The notes: generated by a model from the sequence alone, not told the origin. Shown: positions 38,903-50,819, counted from the first letter of the stretch. The stretch: 64,000 nt of DNA from Branchiostoma floridae (GCF_000003815.2 NC_049986.1:11965630-12029629), one strand, 5' to 3'. Made by a program: numbers and translations.

Positions 38903-41900
38903 ATGACGCCCTGTATGCTGCTTATACTCACAGGTAAGTCAAGCTGCTTTGTTGAGTCAACTGTAACAGTTACGTATACTGTTCATTATGAACGCATACG
39001 TCGCTGCGTGTAGATATGGTGCCCAGCCATGCACAGCTATACCTGTGCGAGACTTGCAAAATGATAGTGATACAACGTTATTCATGACGAATTTGTTTTT
39101 CCGTTAACCAAAGCGTTGTCGAGGTAAAAGTGCAAAGGTAAAATACTAGTACACCAAGACAGTTCGGGTTCGGTCAGACATTCTTGATATTACACCCATA
39201 CTTTACGTACGACGGATCGTAAGCGAAGCAGGAAAGATTCTGTTGTGTCAACATGCCGGAGGTAGTCTCATAGCGAGCCTCCATAACTATAAACACAATA
39301 ATATTTCTATATCAACTTTATTCTATTCATACAGGCTGTTTTGGTTGGTTTGATGAAGTCACATACGCGGCAGCCATTCCCACTGAGGAGGGTTCTCAAC
39401 AGCAGCCAAGGGACCAGTTAATACGTAGGCATCATGATAATGATATCTGTCCACCGCTTACTGCATTGCAACTGTGCAGAATTTGTATTTACCAAAACAC
39501 CACATGTTGTTCGACACCTTTCTTACACTATTACCAGGAAAATACGTCTGGTAGGGTCTAGTTAAAGACTGCATGACAATGCTAACTTAGCGCGCGGTCA
39601 CATGGGTCGTGCGATCGTCGCACGATTTTGATGCCATATGATTCTCAAGTAGGCCGTGGCAGAACCAACCACCGAAATGGATCCAAAACAGCATACCAAG
39701 ACAGTTGAACATTGCGTGAGACGTACAATTTTGTCTTCCAAAATGCCCGAAGTTAGCGATCGTACGACGATCGCACAACCTATGTGACCGCACTCTGAGT
39801 CTCACGAAATATGTCACGCAGTAACAAAACCTCAAGCCAATGACTAGATAGCTACATCTATAAACGTATACCGCTCAAATATCAAAATCTAATATATATA
39901 TATACTCGAATACTCTTAGATTTATATTGCATTGCACTATATATATATACTCCTCTTGCTGTTATGAGTTCTGTGAAGTTCAGAAGTGTGTGGCATATTA
40001 TATGTGCGTCTGTCTGTGTTCTTCTTCAGTGTCGCTGGATGTTTATGAAGAAGAGATGATGACTCACGAAGAGCGGTACCCGGGAGATGTTTATGTGGGC
40101 TCCTCCATACAGGAGACCATAAAACACGTAGACAATACAATCAGAAACACACAGAAAGAGCACCGCCATAAGGAAAGGTAGTTATATTGATCTCACATCA
40201 CTTTTTGTTTGTCTAAATCTTGAAGAAACTTCATGTTTATTATTGTTCAGTCTTTTTTACATTTTTCATGATCCAGTCTTTTTTTTGAATTTTTCATGGT
40301 CATGCCCATGAACATTTGCAACTGAATGTAAAATTAATATTGTTCAGACTACTGCTGGATAGTCCGTCTGTCAGTGATGTGTACCAACGAACGTGTGTTA
40401 TACGTTGCCACATTTCTATCTAGAACTTTGTAAAGCTGGTTTCCAAATGCCAGGAAAGGTCTATCGTTAGTTGAATTGTCTCAACTGTAAAATGTCAAAT
40501 GAAGAGGCTCCTGTGTGTTCTGTCAACATATATGAAAAGTAACGGAATAGACTGTGATGATAATTGTAACGCTAGTTCACCTTTATCCGCGGGGTAACCT
40601 ATATCCGTTGTTCCGAGTTAGACACATAGTATTTAGGGATATCAAGTCGATGGATGGTAGTTTCTAATTACGATATTATGAAAATTCTAGTTTGAAACCA
40701 CCGTCCTTCAACTTGATATCTTTCAATGCCCTGTTTTTAAAAACAACGGGTATAGGTTGCCCCGCGGAAACAGGTAAACTAGCGTTACATCAGGTTGTAA
40801 GTGTGCATATGTGTTTAATTGGAAATGGTAACAAGCCGTGTTAAATCATCGAGTTTTTTCTAGCTGTAGAGATTGAATTGTCTTTAGATATTGTTTACCC
40901 GTGTGTCTTCATAAACATATAAGGAGCTATGGTTGATCATGTCTAAAACTTCCTTTTATGGTAAGAACACCGTTTGAATTCCTGGAGCGGCTGCACGAGT
41001 TGAGCCCGGCGGCGCAGCATGAGGCCCGCGCCGCCGCCATAGTGGAGGGGACTATGCAGCTGGTTCTGGAGAAGGTGGTGGAGAACGACAACGACTGGAT
41101 AGTGGCCGGAGGTACGTTTCCAGGAAAAGTCGAACCCAACGAGTTACAATTTAGGGTTCAAGCCTTTAGATAGGAGAAGACACATTACATATTGTTCTAC
41201 ACTATTTGTTTGTCCCTCTGTTTGTCCCCTTTCATGTTAGCTGCAATTAGCCATCGGGCAAGAATCTGCAATAAACTATTGTTACGTCTTTATAAAAGTA
41301 CTTAAACATTTCTTTTCTGAAAATTTACCACTGAATGCTCACATCTGAGTTCGACTTGAAACCTGATGTTTGAAAAAATGTGGACCGTGTTAAATATTAC
41401 ATATCTGGGAAATCTATAGATCTATTCCGTGATATGGTATCTGAAAAACCCAATGAAAAAATGGAAATAGTCCAGTCGTCCAAAATGATAAATCATGCTA
41501 TTGACTTTTCAAAAGTAAGGAACATTTGTTTCTAGAGAACACTCAGGAGTCAAGCATTCTGAATGTATTTTCAACGTTATAACTTAACGTTAGAATCTAC
41601 CCAGAAGCAAAGACTGTAATTCAAGCGGTTTCTTTTCAAGACATGTGCGATATACGCAAAGCCATCTCCCCGGCTCAGAGAGACATCATCGCCAACATGG
41701 CAGGTTGTGAACCGTCTACGAAAGAAGTTAATTGTCCCACCAGCATGTATCGCACATTTGACGGTAGCTGCAATAACATCGACAATCCGCAATGGGGCGC
41801 TGCGCTACAGCCGTTCAAACGGTTTGTGTTGGCTGGGTACGATGACAAATGGAACGACCCGATTGGATGGGACAAATCGCGGGAATACAACGGTTTCTCT

Positions 41901-43253
41901 CTTCCGAGTGCCCGCCTGGTTTCTAATATGGTGTGTGCAGCTTTTTTATTAGAAAACATGAATATAAAGGGAGGCGATAAGAAACCTTTAAGAGGTCTTT
42001 AAGAAACCTTTTCAAAGTATAAAAGTTTGTCCGTTTAAGTTTGCTGATTATCGATCTACTCAATTTACGTATATAGCATTATACTGAAGATGTGTCGATC
42101 AAAGCTGGCTGTAGTACATACAGACTGTTGATAACCTCTTAGTAGAAGATGTCGAATTCAGAAACCATCGCTATTTTGTACTTCTTAAACTTCTGTAAGG
42201 CCGCGTTGATTTGATTACATGGATGACATACTATAGGAACCCCCAAACTGGTGCGAGCGCGCGAATAAAAAAAGTTGCACTCATTATAAAATCTAAGTGG
42301 CAAGGACTTTTGAACAAATTCACAAACACTCAAAGAACGGTACACCAAACAATAGATTCTTCATTTTTGTTCTCCGTTTTTTTTCTTCTTTTTGCTGCTG
42401 GAATTCTATGACATTAGTATATGTTTTCCTGTTTGTTCTTTCATACCTACGGCATACATTTGCACATGTTCCAGCTGCTTTGTACGATTTACAGTATGTT
42501 TGAAAACTTTTTTTTTTTTTGCAAACGGCCGAAAATTGCAATCGATTCGCGCACAAACGGCCGAAAATTGATGCGCGCGCGAACGTTATCCATAAAAATC
42601 AAATGAACATGGTCTATAGCTAATGACGACAACTTCCCCAGCTCCTGACCGGTTCTGAGGTAGAGTACGACCCTGAGTACACACACATGCTGACGGAGTG
42701 GGGCCGCTTCTTACGTCACGACCTGGAGCAGACGGCCTCAGCTGTGGGCTGTACCGTCCTGGCTTCGTGAGTCCAGCCATATTCCCTACATTGGATCCAA
42801 AATGTGTCAGATCATCTAGCGATTCCGTTGTAGAAGTCTCTACCAGACTCTCGCCAGGCCGAATAGTAATAGGGGACTTTGGCCAAGTTAGGAATAAAAA
42901 AACCCTAATAGGAGTAATTGGCTTTGGAGTGAACTGGCGGGCAGGTGTTCTACTGGATAGACTGCAAAAGACTGAATGAAATCTAATGGCAACTTGTATT
43001 TGGACAAATTTTTACATTTTAGTAAGGGTATAGTGACTTACCTTGTATGTGGCCAGGTTATCGAAACTAAGCCGGATAATCATGCACGCTATCATTGTGT
43101 TTATTCCAGAGATAAGAAGATACTGTGCACAGACACGTGTGACAACATCAGCCCGTGTTTCCCCATTCCTCTTCCTGATGACGACCCAATGATAAACAAT
43201 ACACAGAAAGTATGTTTCTACATATTTATATATATATATTTATCTCATGTATC

Positions 43254-43290
<37 letters not shown>

Positions 43291-46200
43291 GTCACTACCT
43301 TGGACTATATATATGGTTATACAACTATATACATTAAACAATTATTTGCTACTTGTCGTTTTCCTGTAATTCACGAACCATAACATGTGTGTGCGGTAAA
43401 CCGTTAATTCCGGTGCTTTTCCCGCCAGCCCTGTCTGCCCTTCACCCGGTCCAGCTCCATGTGTGCAGTAGCTATAGGAGAGACGTCCAACCCTGATGAC
43501 CTCACGGACAGGGAGCAGATCAACCAGGTCTCCAGCTTCATAGACGCGTCCATGGTGTACGGCTCCTCAGAAGAGTTGGCTCAGTCGTGAGTTCCTACTG
43601 CCTCTGGTACATTTACCATCGTGGGGCCGTGTGGCGTAGCTAGACTTTTGTCACCCAGAAGATAGAATTCCTGGGTTCAAATCCTGCCATGCTACCGATC
43701 TGGGGAAAGATACTTAATACGACTTTTCCTCACTCCACCCAGGTGTTAAAAAGGGAACGTGACTTCGGTTGGGGTGGTAAAAGGCAATGGGAGGAGAGAT
43801 AGAAGTCCTGGGTTCAAATCCTGCCATGCTACCGATCGTGAGCTTTAGGGAAAGACACTTACTGGGACTTTCCTCGCTCCAACCAGGTGTTAAAATGGGA
43901 ATCTGACTTCGGTTAGGGAGGTAAAAGGCAGTGGGAGGAGAGGGTTTGGTTCCGTCTTCCACTACCGTGCCCTACACACTGCCGATAAGAACCGTTGGCG
44001 ACTGCCCCCACGGCCTTAAAAAGACTATGGGACTACTAGTACCTTTACCAATAGCTTTTGGCCAGGTCTTTTCAACTGTACATATGTACATATTCTAATG
44101 AAAACACACAGCAAAATTTTGAGTTTCTGTTGTTCCAGACTACGTGACTTGACTACCGATGAGGGATTGCTGCGTGTTCAGGAGCGGACGGACATCAGCT
44201 CAGGACTGGACCTACTGCCGTTTGAGGAGGAGGAAGAGAACTCTTGCAATCAGGTGTGTAGTGACGTACTACTTGTCAAAGGCGATGTTTCGTCAATCAC
44301 ATAAAACAAACACACAAGCAGAGTTTGTCAGAAAGGTGAGTAAAATGTGCAACATAACTGTACAGTAGTAAAGTATAACATCACATTTACTTTGTCCGTC
44401 CTGAGAAGTTTGGCAAAGTAAGGCCAGAAAGGAAAGGTAAGCGTTACTCAAGTATTGATTTTCAAAATGGCCAGACGTCTCATGCACTGAGCATACACTA
44501 CCGTGACTGACTAGCTGAAACGTTTGACCGTTTCCAAAATCTTCCCAGTTGCTTGAATAACTGTTAGCTTTTGTTTCTTACTACCGAGATGTCTAACCTT
44601 CATGTTTTGATATAACTCACTGACAACATGTGTTACACAAAGTAGTTGGTAAGAACTTAACAGACAATGTAAACATCCTTATATAATATTTAATCTTTTA
44701 ACACACCTTCCAGGACCCGACAGGTGGTGACACTGTCCCTTGCTTCCTCTCCGGTGACAGTCGTGTGAACGAGGATAACACAGCCATCGCCTCTCACACC
44801 ATCTGGGTGCGGGAACACAACCGCCTGGCCCGGCAGCTCCGCACACTCAACCCGCACTGGAGCGGCGACAGGCTGTACCAGGAGGCCCGCAATATCGTGG
44901 CGGCGGTGATAGCTCACATCACCTTTGAAGAGTACCTGCCAAAAATCCTGGGACCGGATGGTAGCCGCACACGTTGTTCTAGTATAGCTTTAGTTGGACA
45001 ATGATTATAGTTTTATTTCTCTTCTTTATGTTTACTTATTTGCGTGAGCGTTCAAGCTATTCATATTATACTGTGTACTTATGTATAGTAAATTTGGATT
45101 TAAGAAATTTGATTTTCTTTCATTTATGTTCAATGTTATTTCATTTGACTGTATTACTTCATTAGTGTCCGTTGGTCTTCTTTATTTTCTTACTTATTTA
45201 TTCATACATGTATTTTTTTATTGATTAATTTAATTTGATTGTTTCCATTTAACAAAGGGAGACCTTTGTTGAAGTGCGAATAGTCAAACAAAGACATGAA
45301 ATCAGAATCTACTACTAACAGGAAATATTCATAATTTTGATTTCTTATCGCAGCAATGGAAGAGGTGGGGGAATACGTCGAATACGACCCTGAGGTGGAC
45401 CCGTCCTTACGAAACTCGTTTGCCATGGCGGCTTTCCGACTCAACGATGCGGCTACTGCACCGCTGGTGAAGCGTTATGACGAAGTAAGGTTCCAATAAG
45501 CCTATGCAACATTATCATGGCACTCCAGCCATCACAGTGACGGTGCACGTGGGCGATATAAACTTCCTGGCACGTTTGACCAATTGCTGACGTCACGTAT
45601 CCGCAAGATCACCTGTTAGTAAGATCACGTGTCTGTAACTCTCACGTGTTTTTATTTCCTAAAGTGATTGGTCATCAGTATTGATCCTGAAGAAGGTGAC
45701 AGTGGTCGTTGAAAATTTGATCCGTGTATACCCTTGTGTTGGAAGAATTCGAAAGTTTAGCATTGTACTATGATTGCTACCAACACAGATGAGCTCCCAC
45801 GACAACATTGTCATATTACAGTCAACTTGTTTGTGAATATAATAAAGCCCGATTCATTTAGTTGATTATCTACCTTTTTCTGTCTCCAGAACTATGAAGA
45901 GGACCGTGATATAGGAAACATTGCCTTACGTCACACGTTTTTCGCCCCCTGGCGGATAGTGAAGGAAAGTGGGATCGACCCGCTGGTCAGAGGACTGATC
46001 GGGAGCCCGGCAAAGTTGGCAACACCAAGAAATGTAAGAAATGTTTAAACCTACAGATAACGTTATACATTCTTAGTCGTCATCAAAACAAAAATAGATA
46101 CCAGTTAGCTTCTTCTTCGTTTGTTACAGTACACACGATAGAATTTGTTTCTCTTAAAAAAGGTCTTGTCTTCTTTTATATTGAGTAAAAGCTATATGTC

Positions 46201-49200
46201 TCTGTGGTCAAGCGGTTAAGCAACCTCGCTGCTTGGCCATCTGGATCCAATTCCATGGATTTGTGGGCCTGAGTTCGATGTTGTAAGGGATTTTATGTCA
46301 TACCTGTGACGCGAAGACGTTCGATACGGGTGTTCCGGGCCGTGTGATGACGTGTGAAGTTGTATCACACAGGCTTCCTTCGAGTAAATGGAACCATTTC
46401 GAGCGGTCCGAATGCGGCACGGTTGGCAATTCGAATACGCGCCTGATTCGGACGTTCGGCCTTAGGGTGGTCCTTCCCGCGGTCGGGCTAGCGCTGGTAC
46501 CTCGGGTGATACAGAATACACCGTGTTGTATTCTATGTGTACAATGTATTCGTCTTTCAGAAGGAACGTAAAATGGGGGTCCCGTGTTCGAGGAGGTGCC
46601 TTGAGCATGTAAAAAACAGCCTGATTACTCAAATTCGGTACCTACTTGCTGCAATAATACACCATGCCAAGGTGAATAATTATCATCTAAGTTTGTGTCT
46701 TACCCCTCCAACATCGTAGGTTATACATAAAGAGCTGACCCAGCATCTGTTCGGCCAGCCTGACCACCCCGGACTGGACATCGCCGCCATCACCATCCAG
46801 CGGGGCAGGGACCACGGCATACCGTTCTACAACAACTGGCGGGACCTCTGTGAACTTCCGCTCGCAGGTCAGCAAATATTCATACTTAAACAAATGTTTT
46901 CGAGACGGTGGGTGTTATAACCTTCCTTGCACGTTTGACTAATTGCTGACACCACGTATCCATATGCTCACGTGTTAATAAGATCTCGTGTCGTAAATTT
47001 TGCGAGTTTACGTTCTGAAGTGAGTGACCATCAGTACTGATCCTGAAAAAGGCTACAGCCGTCGTTGAAAATTTTATCCGTGTTTACCTTTGTGTTGGAA
47101 GAAAGTTTAGCATCATTATTATTATGATTGCTACCAACACAGTTGAGCTTCCATGACAATTGGTTTAGACCTCGGTACTGGAATAGTTGTTTTTGTGAAA
47201 ATGATTGACGTAACAGACACGCCGATTTCTATTAATATGAAATATGTTTTCTGTTTTCAGAATCGTTTGGTGACCTTTCCAGTGATGCTGACGTCAGGCA
47301 GAAGTTGTCTGACGTATACGGTGACGTCAGCAACATTGATCTGTGGACAGCAGGCTTATTGGAGGACCACGTGACCGGCGGGCGGGTGGGGCCAACTTTC
47401 AGATGTCTACTAAAGAAACAGTTCAATGCAATACGACAAGGAGACAGGTGAGATGTCTGAAAACGTCTTAAGCATTACTTAGTAATGCTGAAGACATCTC
47501 AGAATTATTTTTGGCGACGCCTCTTGGACGCAGTCAATAGTGTGTGATTTGCCTGGTTGTTGATCGTACCATGTGTGGTTAGATGCTTACGTGCATAAGT
47601 AATGCTCAAGACATCTCAGAAGTTTTTTGGCAACGCCTCTTGGACGCAGTCAATAGTATGTGATTTGCCTGGTTGTTGATTTTACCATGTGTGCGTTAGA
47701 TGCTTACCAGTTTTCGATTTTCTTTACGAACAAGATTTTGGCACGAGAACTTCCATGTGTTCTCGGCAGCTCAGCGCACCCAGATCGGCCGTGTGACGTA
47801 TGCACGCGTCGTCTGCGACAACACAGGGGTCACCAGGCTACCACGTGACGTCTTTGTCAGGACTGACGTCACAGATATGATGTCATGTGATGACATTCCC
47901 AGCATGCTTCTGGAGGTTTGGGAGGATACTTTCGAAGGTAGGATTTGCAAGAAACAAAAGTCATAATGTAGAGCAGCCGTAATAATGAAAATACGCCAAA
48001 GCCGGAAACTTTCCCTTGGAAATAATAGACTAAGTATGTACACTGGTGAGATATAAATCAAAATCAAAGTCATAGAAATATATCTTGGAATATGTCTATC
48101 CCTAGTGTCTTGTCAGAGGATTTATATGTAGGTCTCACGCTTAGGACCCGGAAACCAGCAGTTCAAATAGAATATTACTATTATAACGTAACGGATGAGG
48201 AAACAAAATGCTAATCGTTTCAGATGCAGACGAATGTCAGAACCCGGACATGAACGACTGTGAACAACTCTGCATCAACCTTGTCGGATCGTACCTCTGC
48301 GCATGTCATGACGGGCTCGTTCTGAGGGCGGACGGAAGGAGCTGTGCATGTAAGGACTCTAATTCTGTACTTTGTTGTTGTGATTCAAGTTTTAGTCTTT
48401 GAACTTTGTGTTAAGTGCTAAGCTGAAACCATGGTTTTGTTCTGTTTTATAACTCTGGCGCGCGTTCGGATACATGATTGTTATTGCTCCAGCCTGCTCC
48501 CTGAGATCTGTGAGAGTGAAGGCGTGTATAGCTTCACCCGGGAATAGGCGCATTGAATTGGGACAAACATCCACATTTAAAACTATGATGTAACGTTATA
48601 TCAATGTGAGCAGCAGTTACTGTAGTAGTCTTTGAGTAATTTCCCAGCAGATGTCAGGCTAGATGTTACGATTCACCATCACCTTAGAGTAGTCCATGTT
48701 ATAGGCTAATAAGCTAGAAGACTCTCCTAGAAGAATTTTGTGACTCCCGAACCCTTCCGTACTTCAGCTTGTCCGGAGCTGTACCCCGACGTCATGGACG
48801 AAGACCGTGTACCCCCCGGAGACTTCGCCGTGTACGAGAATCAGTGTTTCTGGTTCTCCTCCCTGTGGAGGGGCTGGCTGACGTACCTGGACGCCAAACA
48901 GAGCTGTGTGCTCCTGGGCGGCAAACTCGCCATGATCAAGGACGCTGGTGTGCAGGGGTTCCTGGAAAACTACCTCCGGAACAACAGACGGCACTTCAAG
49001 GCGTGAGTTTTGGGTGTTTTACTGTTTTAGTATAATAAACTTGAGGTTTGGGTCTTTTAAAAAAATTTGATATAACTCCGACTGTCGGTTTACAAGACCA
49101 ATATTTTGTTTGCAAAGGCCACAGTATTAAACTATGACTAACAATACCAACTGTGTTGTCAACAGACCTCTTTCCAGTCTGCGGCCATGTTGGATTTCCC

Positions 49201-50041
49201 CGCTAATGCACCAAAACGAGGCTGCATGTAAAATGTATTCTGGACCTAAGTACGCTATCTTCGGGTGTAGAATTCGCCCCTCTAAAATGAAGTACAGCAG
49301 AGTATGTCTCGTTTTGATGCATGACCACGGGAAATCCAACATGGTCGCCGTAACTGCTGGATTCTTCTTCAGGAAATATTTCATTGGGTTGGACGATGTC
49401 ACTTCCCACGAAATGTCTTGGAGCGACGGGACGGAGCTGGGGAACTACACCAACTGGAGAGCCGGACACATGCCGTATTATCGCGGGAACTATGGAGTCC
49501 TCCTGGAGGACCAACAGTGGGACCTGACAAGGGGAGACAAGACTCTACCGTACATCTGTCAGATGGGTGAGTAGTTTGCGCTGGATACGGTCCGTACTGT
49601 CGTTTTGATTGTAACGTTATGTGATTACAATTTCATTTTACGAGGTTTGTTTTACAGTCATTTTGCAATGTAAACGTAAGTAACGTCTGAATATTGCGAC
49701 GCATAAAAGTCACAGAATTCTGTCACGGAATTTTAGATGTTATATTTATTCCGGAGATGTTACATTTATTGCAAACTAGGCATTTTGCAATATCGTATTT
49801 AAACGTAAGAAACATATAAAATTATCAAAACACATTGAAGCCACAAAATTCTGTCACGGAACTTTAGAAGGTACATTACTACATTGACTTGATACTCATA
49901 TTCTATAAACACATGCCGAAACTTTACCTTTACCTAGCCGAAACTAAAGACAGCTTTAGTGCAGGACAATGGTAAGCGGTAGTCTACCTGACGGGAATTA
50001 AATGATAATGCTTTGTCTTTTTTGCAGATCCAGTCAGCTGA
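38903..50041 (+). CDS. Secreted peroxidase-like / EGF / C-type-lectin-like fusion protein (thyroid-peroxidase family)
   Basis: Nineteen coding exons: 38903-38933, 39335-39424, 40030-40177, 40966-41111, 41641-41930, 42642-42766, 43110-43209, 43429-43586, 44139-44253, 44714-44960, 45354-45484, 45890-46033, 46720-46867, 47261-47447, 47735-47937, 48224-48349, 48768-49002, 49373-49566, 50028-50041. They sum to 2832 bp (943 residues) in one frame. Short hydrophobic N terminus (MLLILTGCFGWF), then a peroxidase domain closest to thyroid peroxidase (YRTFDGSCNNIDNPQWG, WVREHNRLARQLRTLNPHW, LVRGLIGSPAKL, IQRGRDHGIPFYNNW, CDNTGVTRLP). Then a calcium-binding EGF (DADECQN, CINLVGSYLC) and a C-type-lectin-like domain (YFIGLDDV to YICQM). 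Ends DPVS, no membrane anchor. Haem site: distal His kept (FLRHDL) but the usual Gln and haem-linking Asp are Arg; Arg and Glu of SGDSRVNE kept; proximal His position is Asp (AAFRLND) and its Asn partner is Thr (AAITIQRG). Calcium loop SSFIDAS intact. Enzyme activity is doubtful. Confidence 0.92.
39594..39791. mobile_element. MITE, TIR GCGGTCACAT
   Basis: Left end GCGGTCACATGGGTCGTGCGATCGTCG, right end CGATCGCACAACCTATGTGACCGC; about 27 bp pair. Lies in the second intron of the peroxidase-like gene. Confidence 0.85.
40566..40788. mobile_element. Fully palindromic MITE, TIR GTAACGCTAGTT
   Basis: GTAACGCTAGTTCACCTTTA at the left pairs with the right end AACTAGCGTTAC. CCGCGGGGTAACCTATA and, further in, GATATCAAGT also pair with the right arm, so the 223 bp can fold end to end. 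Confidence 0.85.
43252..43291. repeat. (CT)n microsatellite
   Basis: About 40 bp of CT repeats, in the intron upstream of the exon at 43429. Confidence 0.95.
43625..43965 (+). mobile_element. tRNA-derived SINE with internal duplication
   Basis: GTGTGGCGTAGCTAG fits an A-box and TGGGTTCAAATCC a B-box. The body AAAGA.ACTTA..GACTTTCCTC.CTCCA.CCAGGTGTTAAAA..GGGAA and TGACTTCGGTT..GG.GGTAAAAGGCA.TGGGAGGAG occurs twice (43625-43798, 43799-43965); the B-box also recurs. Found in a peroxidase-like gene intron. Confidence 0.75.
44510..44605. repeat. Partial copy of the 20.5-kb foldback repeat
   Basis: GAAACGTTTGACCGTTTCCAAAATC, CCAGTTGCTTGA and GATGTCTAACCT match the right arm and flank of the element at 20518-20741. 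Confidence 0.65.
45543..45815. repeat. Dispersed repeat, copy 1 (pair with 46905)
   Basis: Shares with 46905-47158, in the same orientation: TTCCT.GCACGTTTGAC.AATTGCTGAC..CACGTATCC, GATCCTGAA.AAGG, GTCGTTGAAAAT.T.ATCCGTGT, TGTGTTGGAAGAA and ATGATTGCTACCAACACAG. A fragment in the opposite orientation lies at 10475-10545. Confidence 0.8.
46205..46300 (+). mobile_element. tRNA-like SINE head, class II tRNA type
   Basis: TGTGGTCAAGCGGTTAAG resembles the D-arm/A-box of Ser/Leu tRNAs and CTGAGTTCGATG the B-box, about 55 bp apart, which leaves room for a long variable arm. No closing acceptor stem seen. Confidence 0.5.
46905..47158. repeat. Dispersed repeat, copy 2 (pair with 45543)
   Basis: See the copy at 45543-45815 for shared blocks. 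The two copies flank the exons at 45890 and 46720 in direct orientation, a configuration that could recombine. Confidence 0.8.
47462..47710. repeat. Tandem duplication, unit about 120 bp
   Basis: AGTAATGCT.AAGACATCTCAGAA, GGC.ACGCCTCTTGGACGCAGT, CAATAGT.TGTGATTTGCCTGG and TACCATGTGTG.GTTAGATGCTTAC occur twice in a row. The second unit ends about 25 bp before the acceptor of the exon at 47735. Confidence 0.85.
49179..49353. mobile_element. MITE between the two lectin-domain exons
   Basis: Left end contains CGGCCATGTTGGATTTCCC and CCAAAACGAG; the right end has CTCGTTTTG and GGGAAATCCAACATGGTCG. The arms pair over about 40 bp. It stops about 19 bp before the splice acceptor at 49372 and happens to stay open in frame with the following exon. 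Confidence 0.8.
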
Positions 50042-50359
50042 AGAGACGTGATGCATAGAAGCAGTGTAACATGGAAAATGTCTCAGATCTACACTGAGTT
50101 CAGTTCATTCGCGCATTGACTTTGTCCTTTAAGAAAACGAAAGCAAGACTGGTATATTGCGTGGTGTTGAACATCAATAGAATGAGAATAGGAGTAGGGG
50201 GCGCAGTAGGGTGTTTATCCAAGGGATATTGCGCCTGACATAGTCATCTGACCCTTTTTCTTTCAAGTCAGCTAGATATGCACATGTAGAAAGAAATCTC
50301 AGTTTTACTTTCAGTTCATCGAATTGAATCACCAACATAAACAGATGAACCTCACAGTA

Positions 50360-50365
50360 AATAAA
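50360..50365 (+). terminator. Polyadenylation signal of the peroxidase-like gene
   Basis: AATAAA 319 bp after the TGA stop at 50039-50041, in CAGTAAATAAAGGTT. Confidence 0.6.
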
Positions 50366-50819
50366 GGTTCACACAAACCTAACTACATAGTCTACTGACC
50401 TCCAGGTCGTAGGGGGTCGAAGGTCGGAGAGAAATTACCAGATCTACAGCATAAATCCTCGGATAATTTTGACCACAGCAGATGTTCACTCAGCAAGCGG
50501 CTCTCCCTAGCGCCCAAAGGTTGCATTGCACCATTAGTTTCATGCATCCATAGTTCCACACACCTTACAGCATGTTGAAGGAAACTTTTATCTATGAAAA
50601 GTTAAGGACAAAACCAACGCTGAACTAGCTCAACGTCGTCTTGTTTTCAAGAGAAATAGGATGCAAATTCGGATTTGGTTAGCGAGAATGTACAGGACTT
50701 GTACACCCGATCACTCCTATTGTTAATACGAAGAAAGTATATCATACCCTTATCATCATTGTCAAGATCATGAAGTGTCTTTTAAGTGTTGTCACTAAAG
50801 ATTTCAAATGGTCGTATTT

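Noticed and set aside
46205-46300. Possible functional tRNA gene.
   Set aside because: A-box and B-box are present but no acceptor stem or proper anticodon arm; better read as a SINE head. The same applies at 2755 and 13820.
48224-50041. Separate EGF/lectin gene downstream of a peroxidase gene.
   Set aside because: The EGF exon enters in the phase left by the peroxidase exon (GAA G/AT), there is no start codon with signal peptide before it, and the full chain is in frame.
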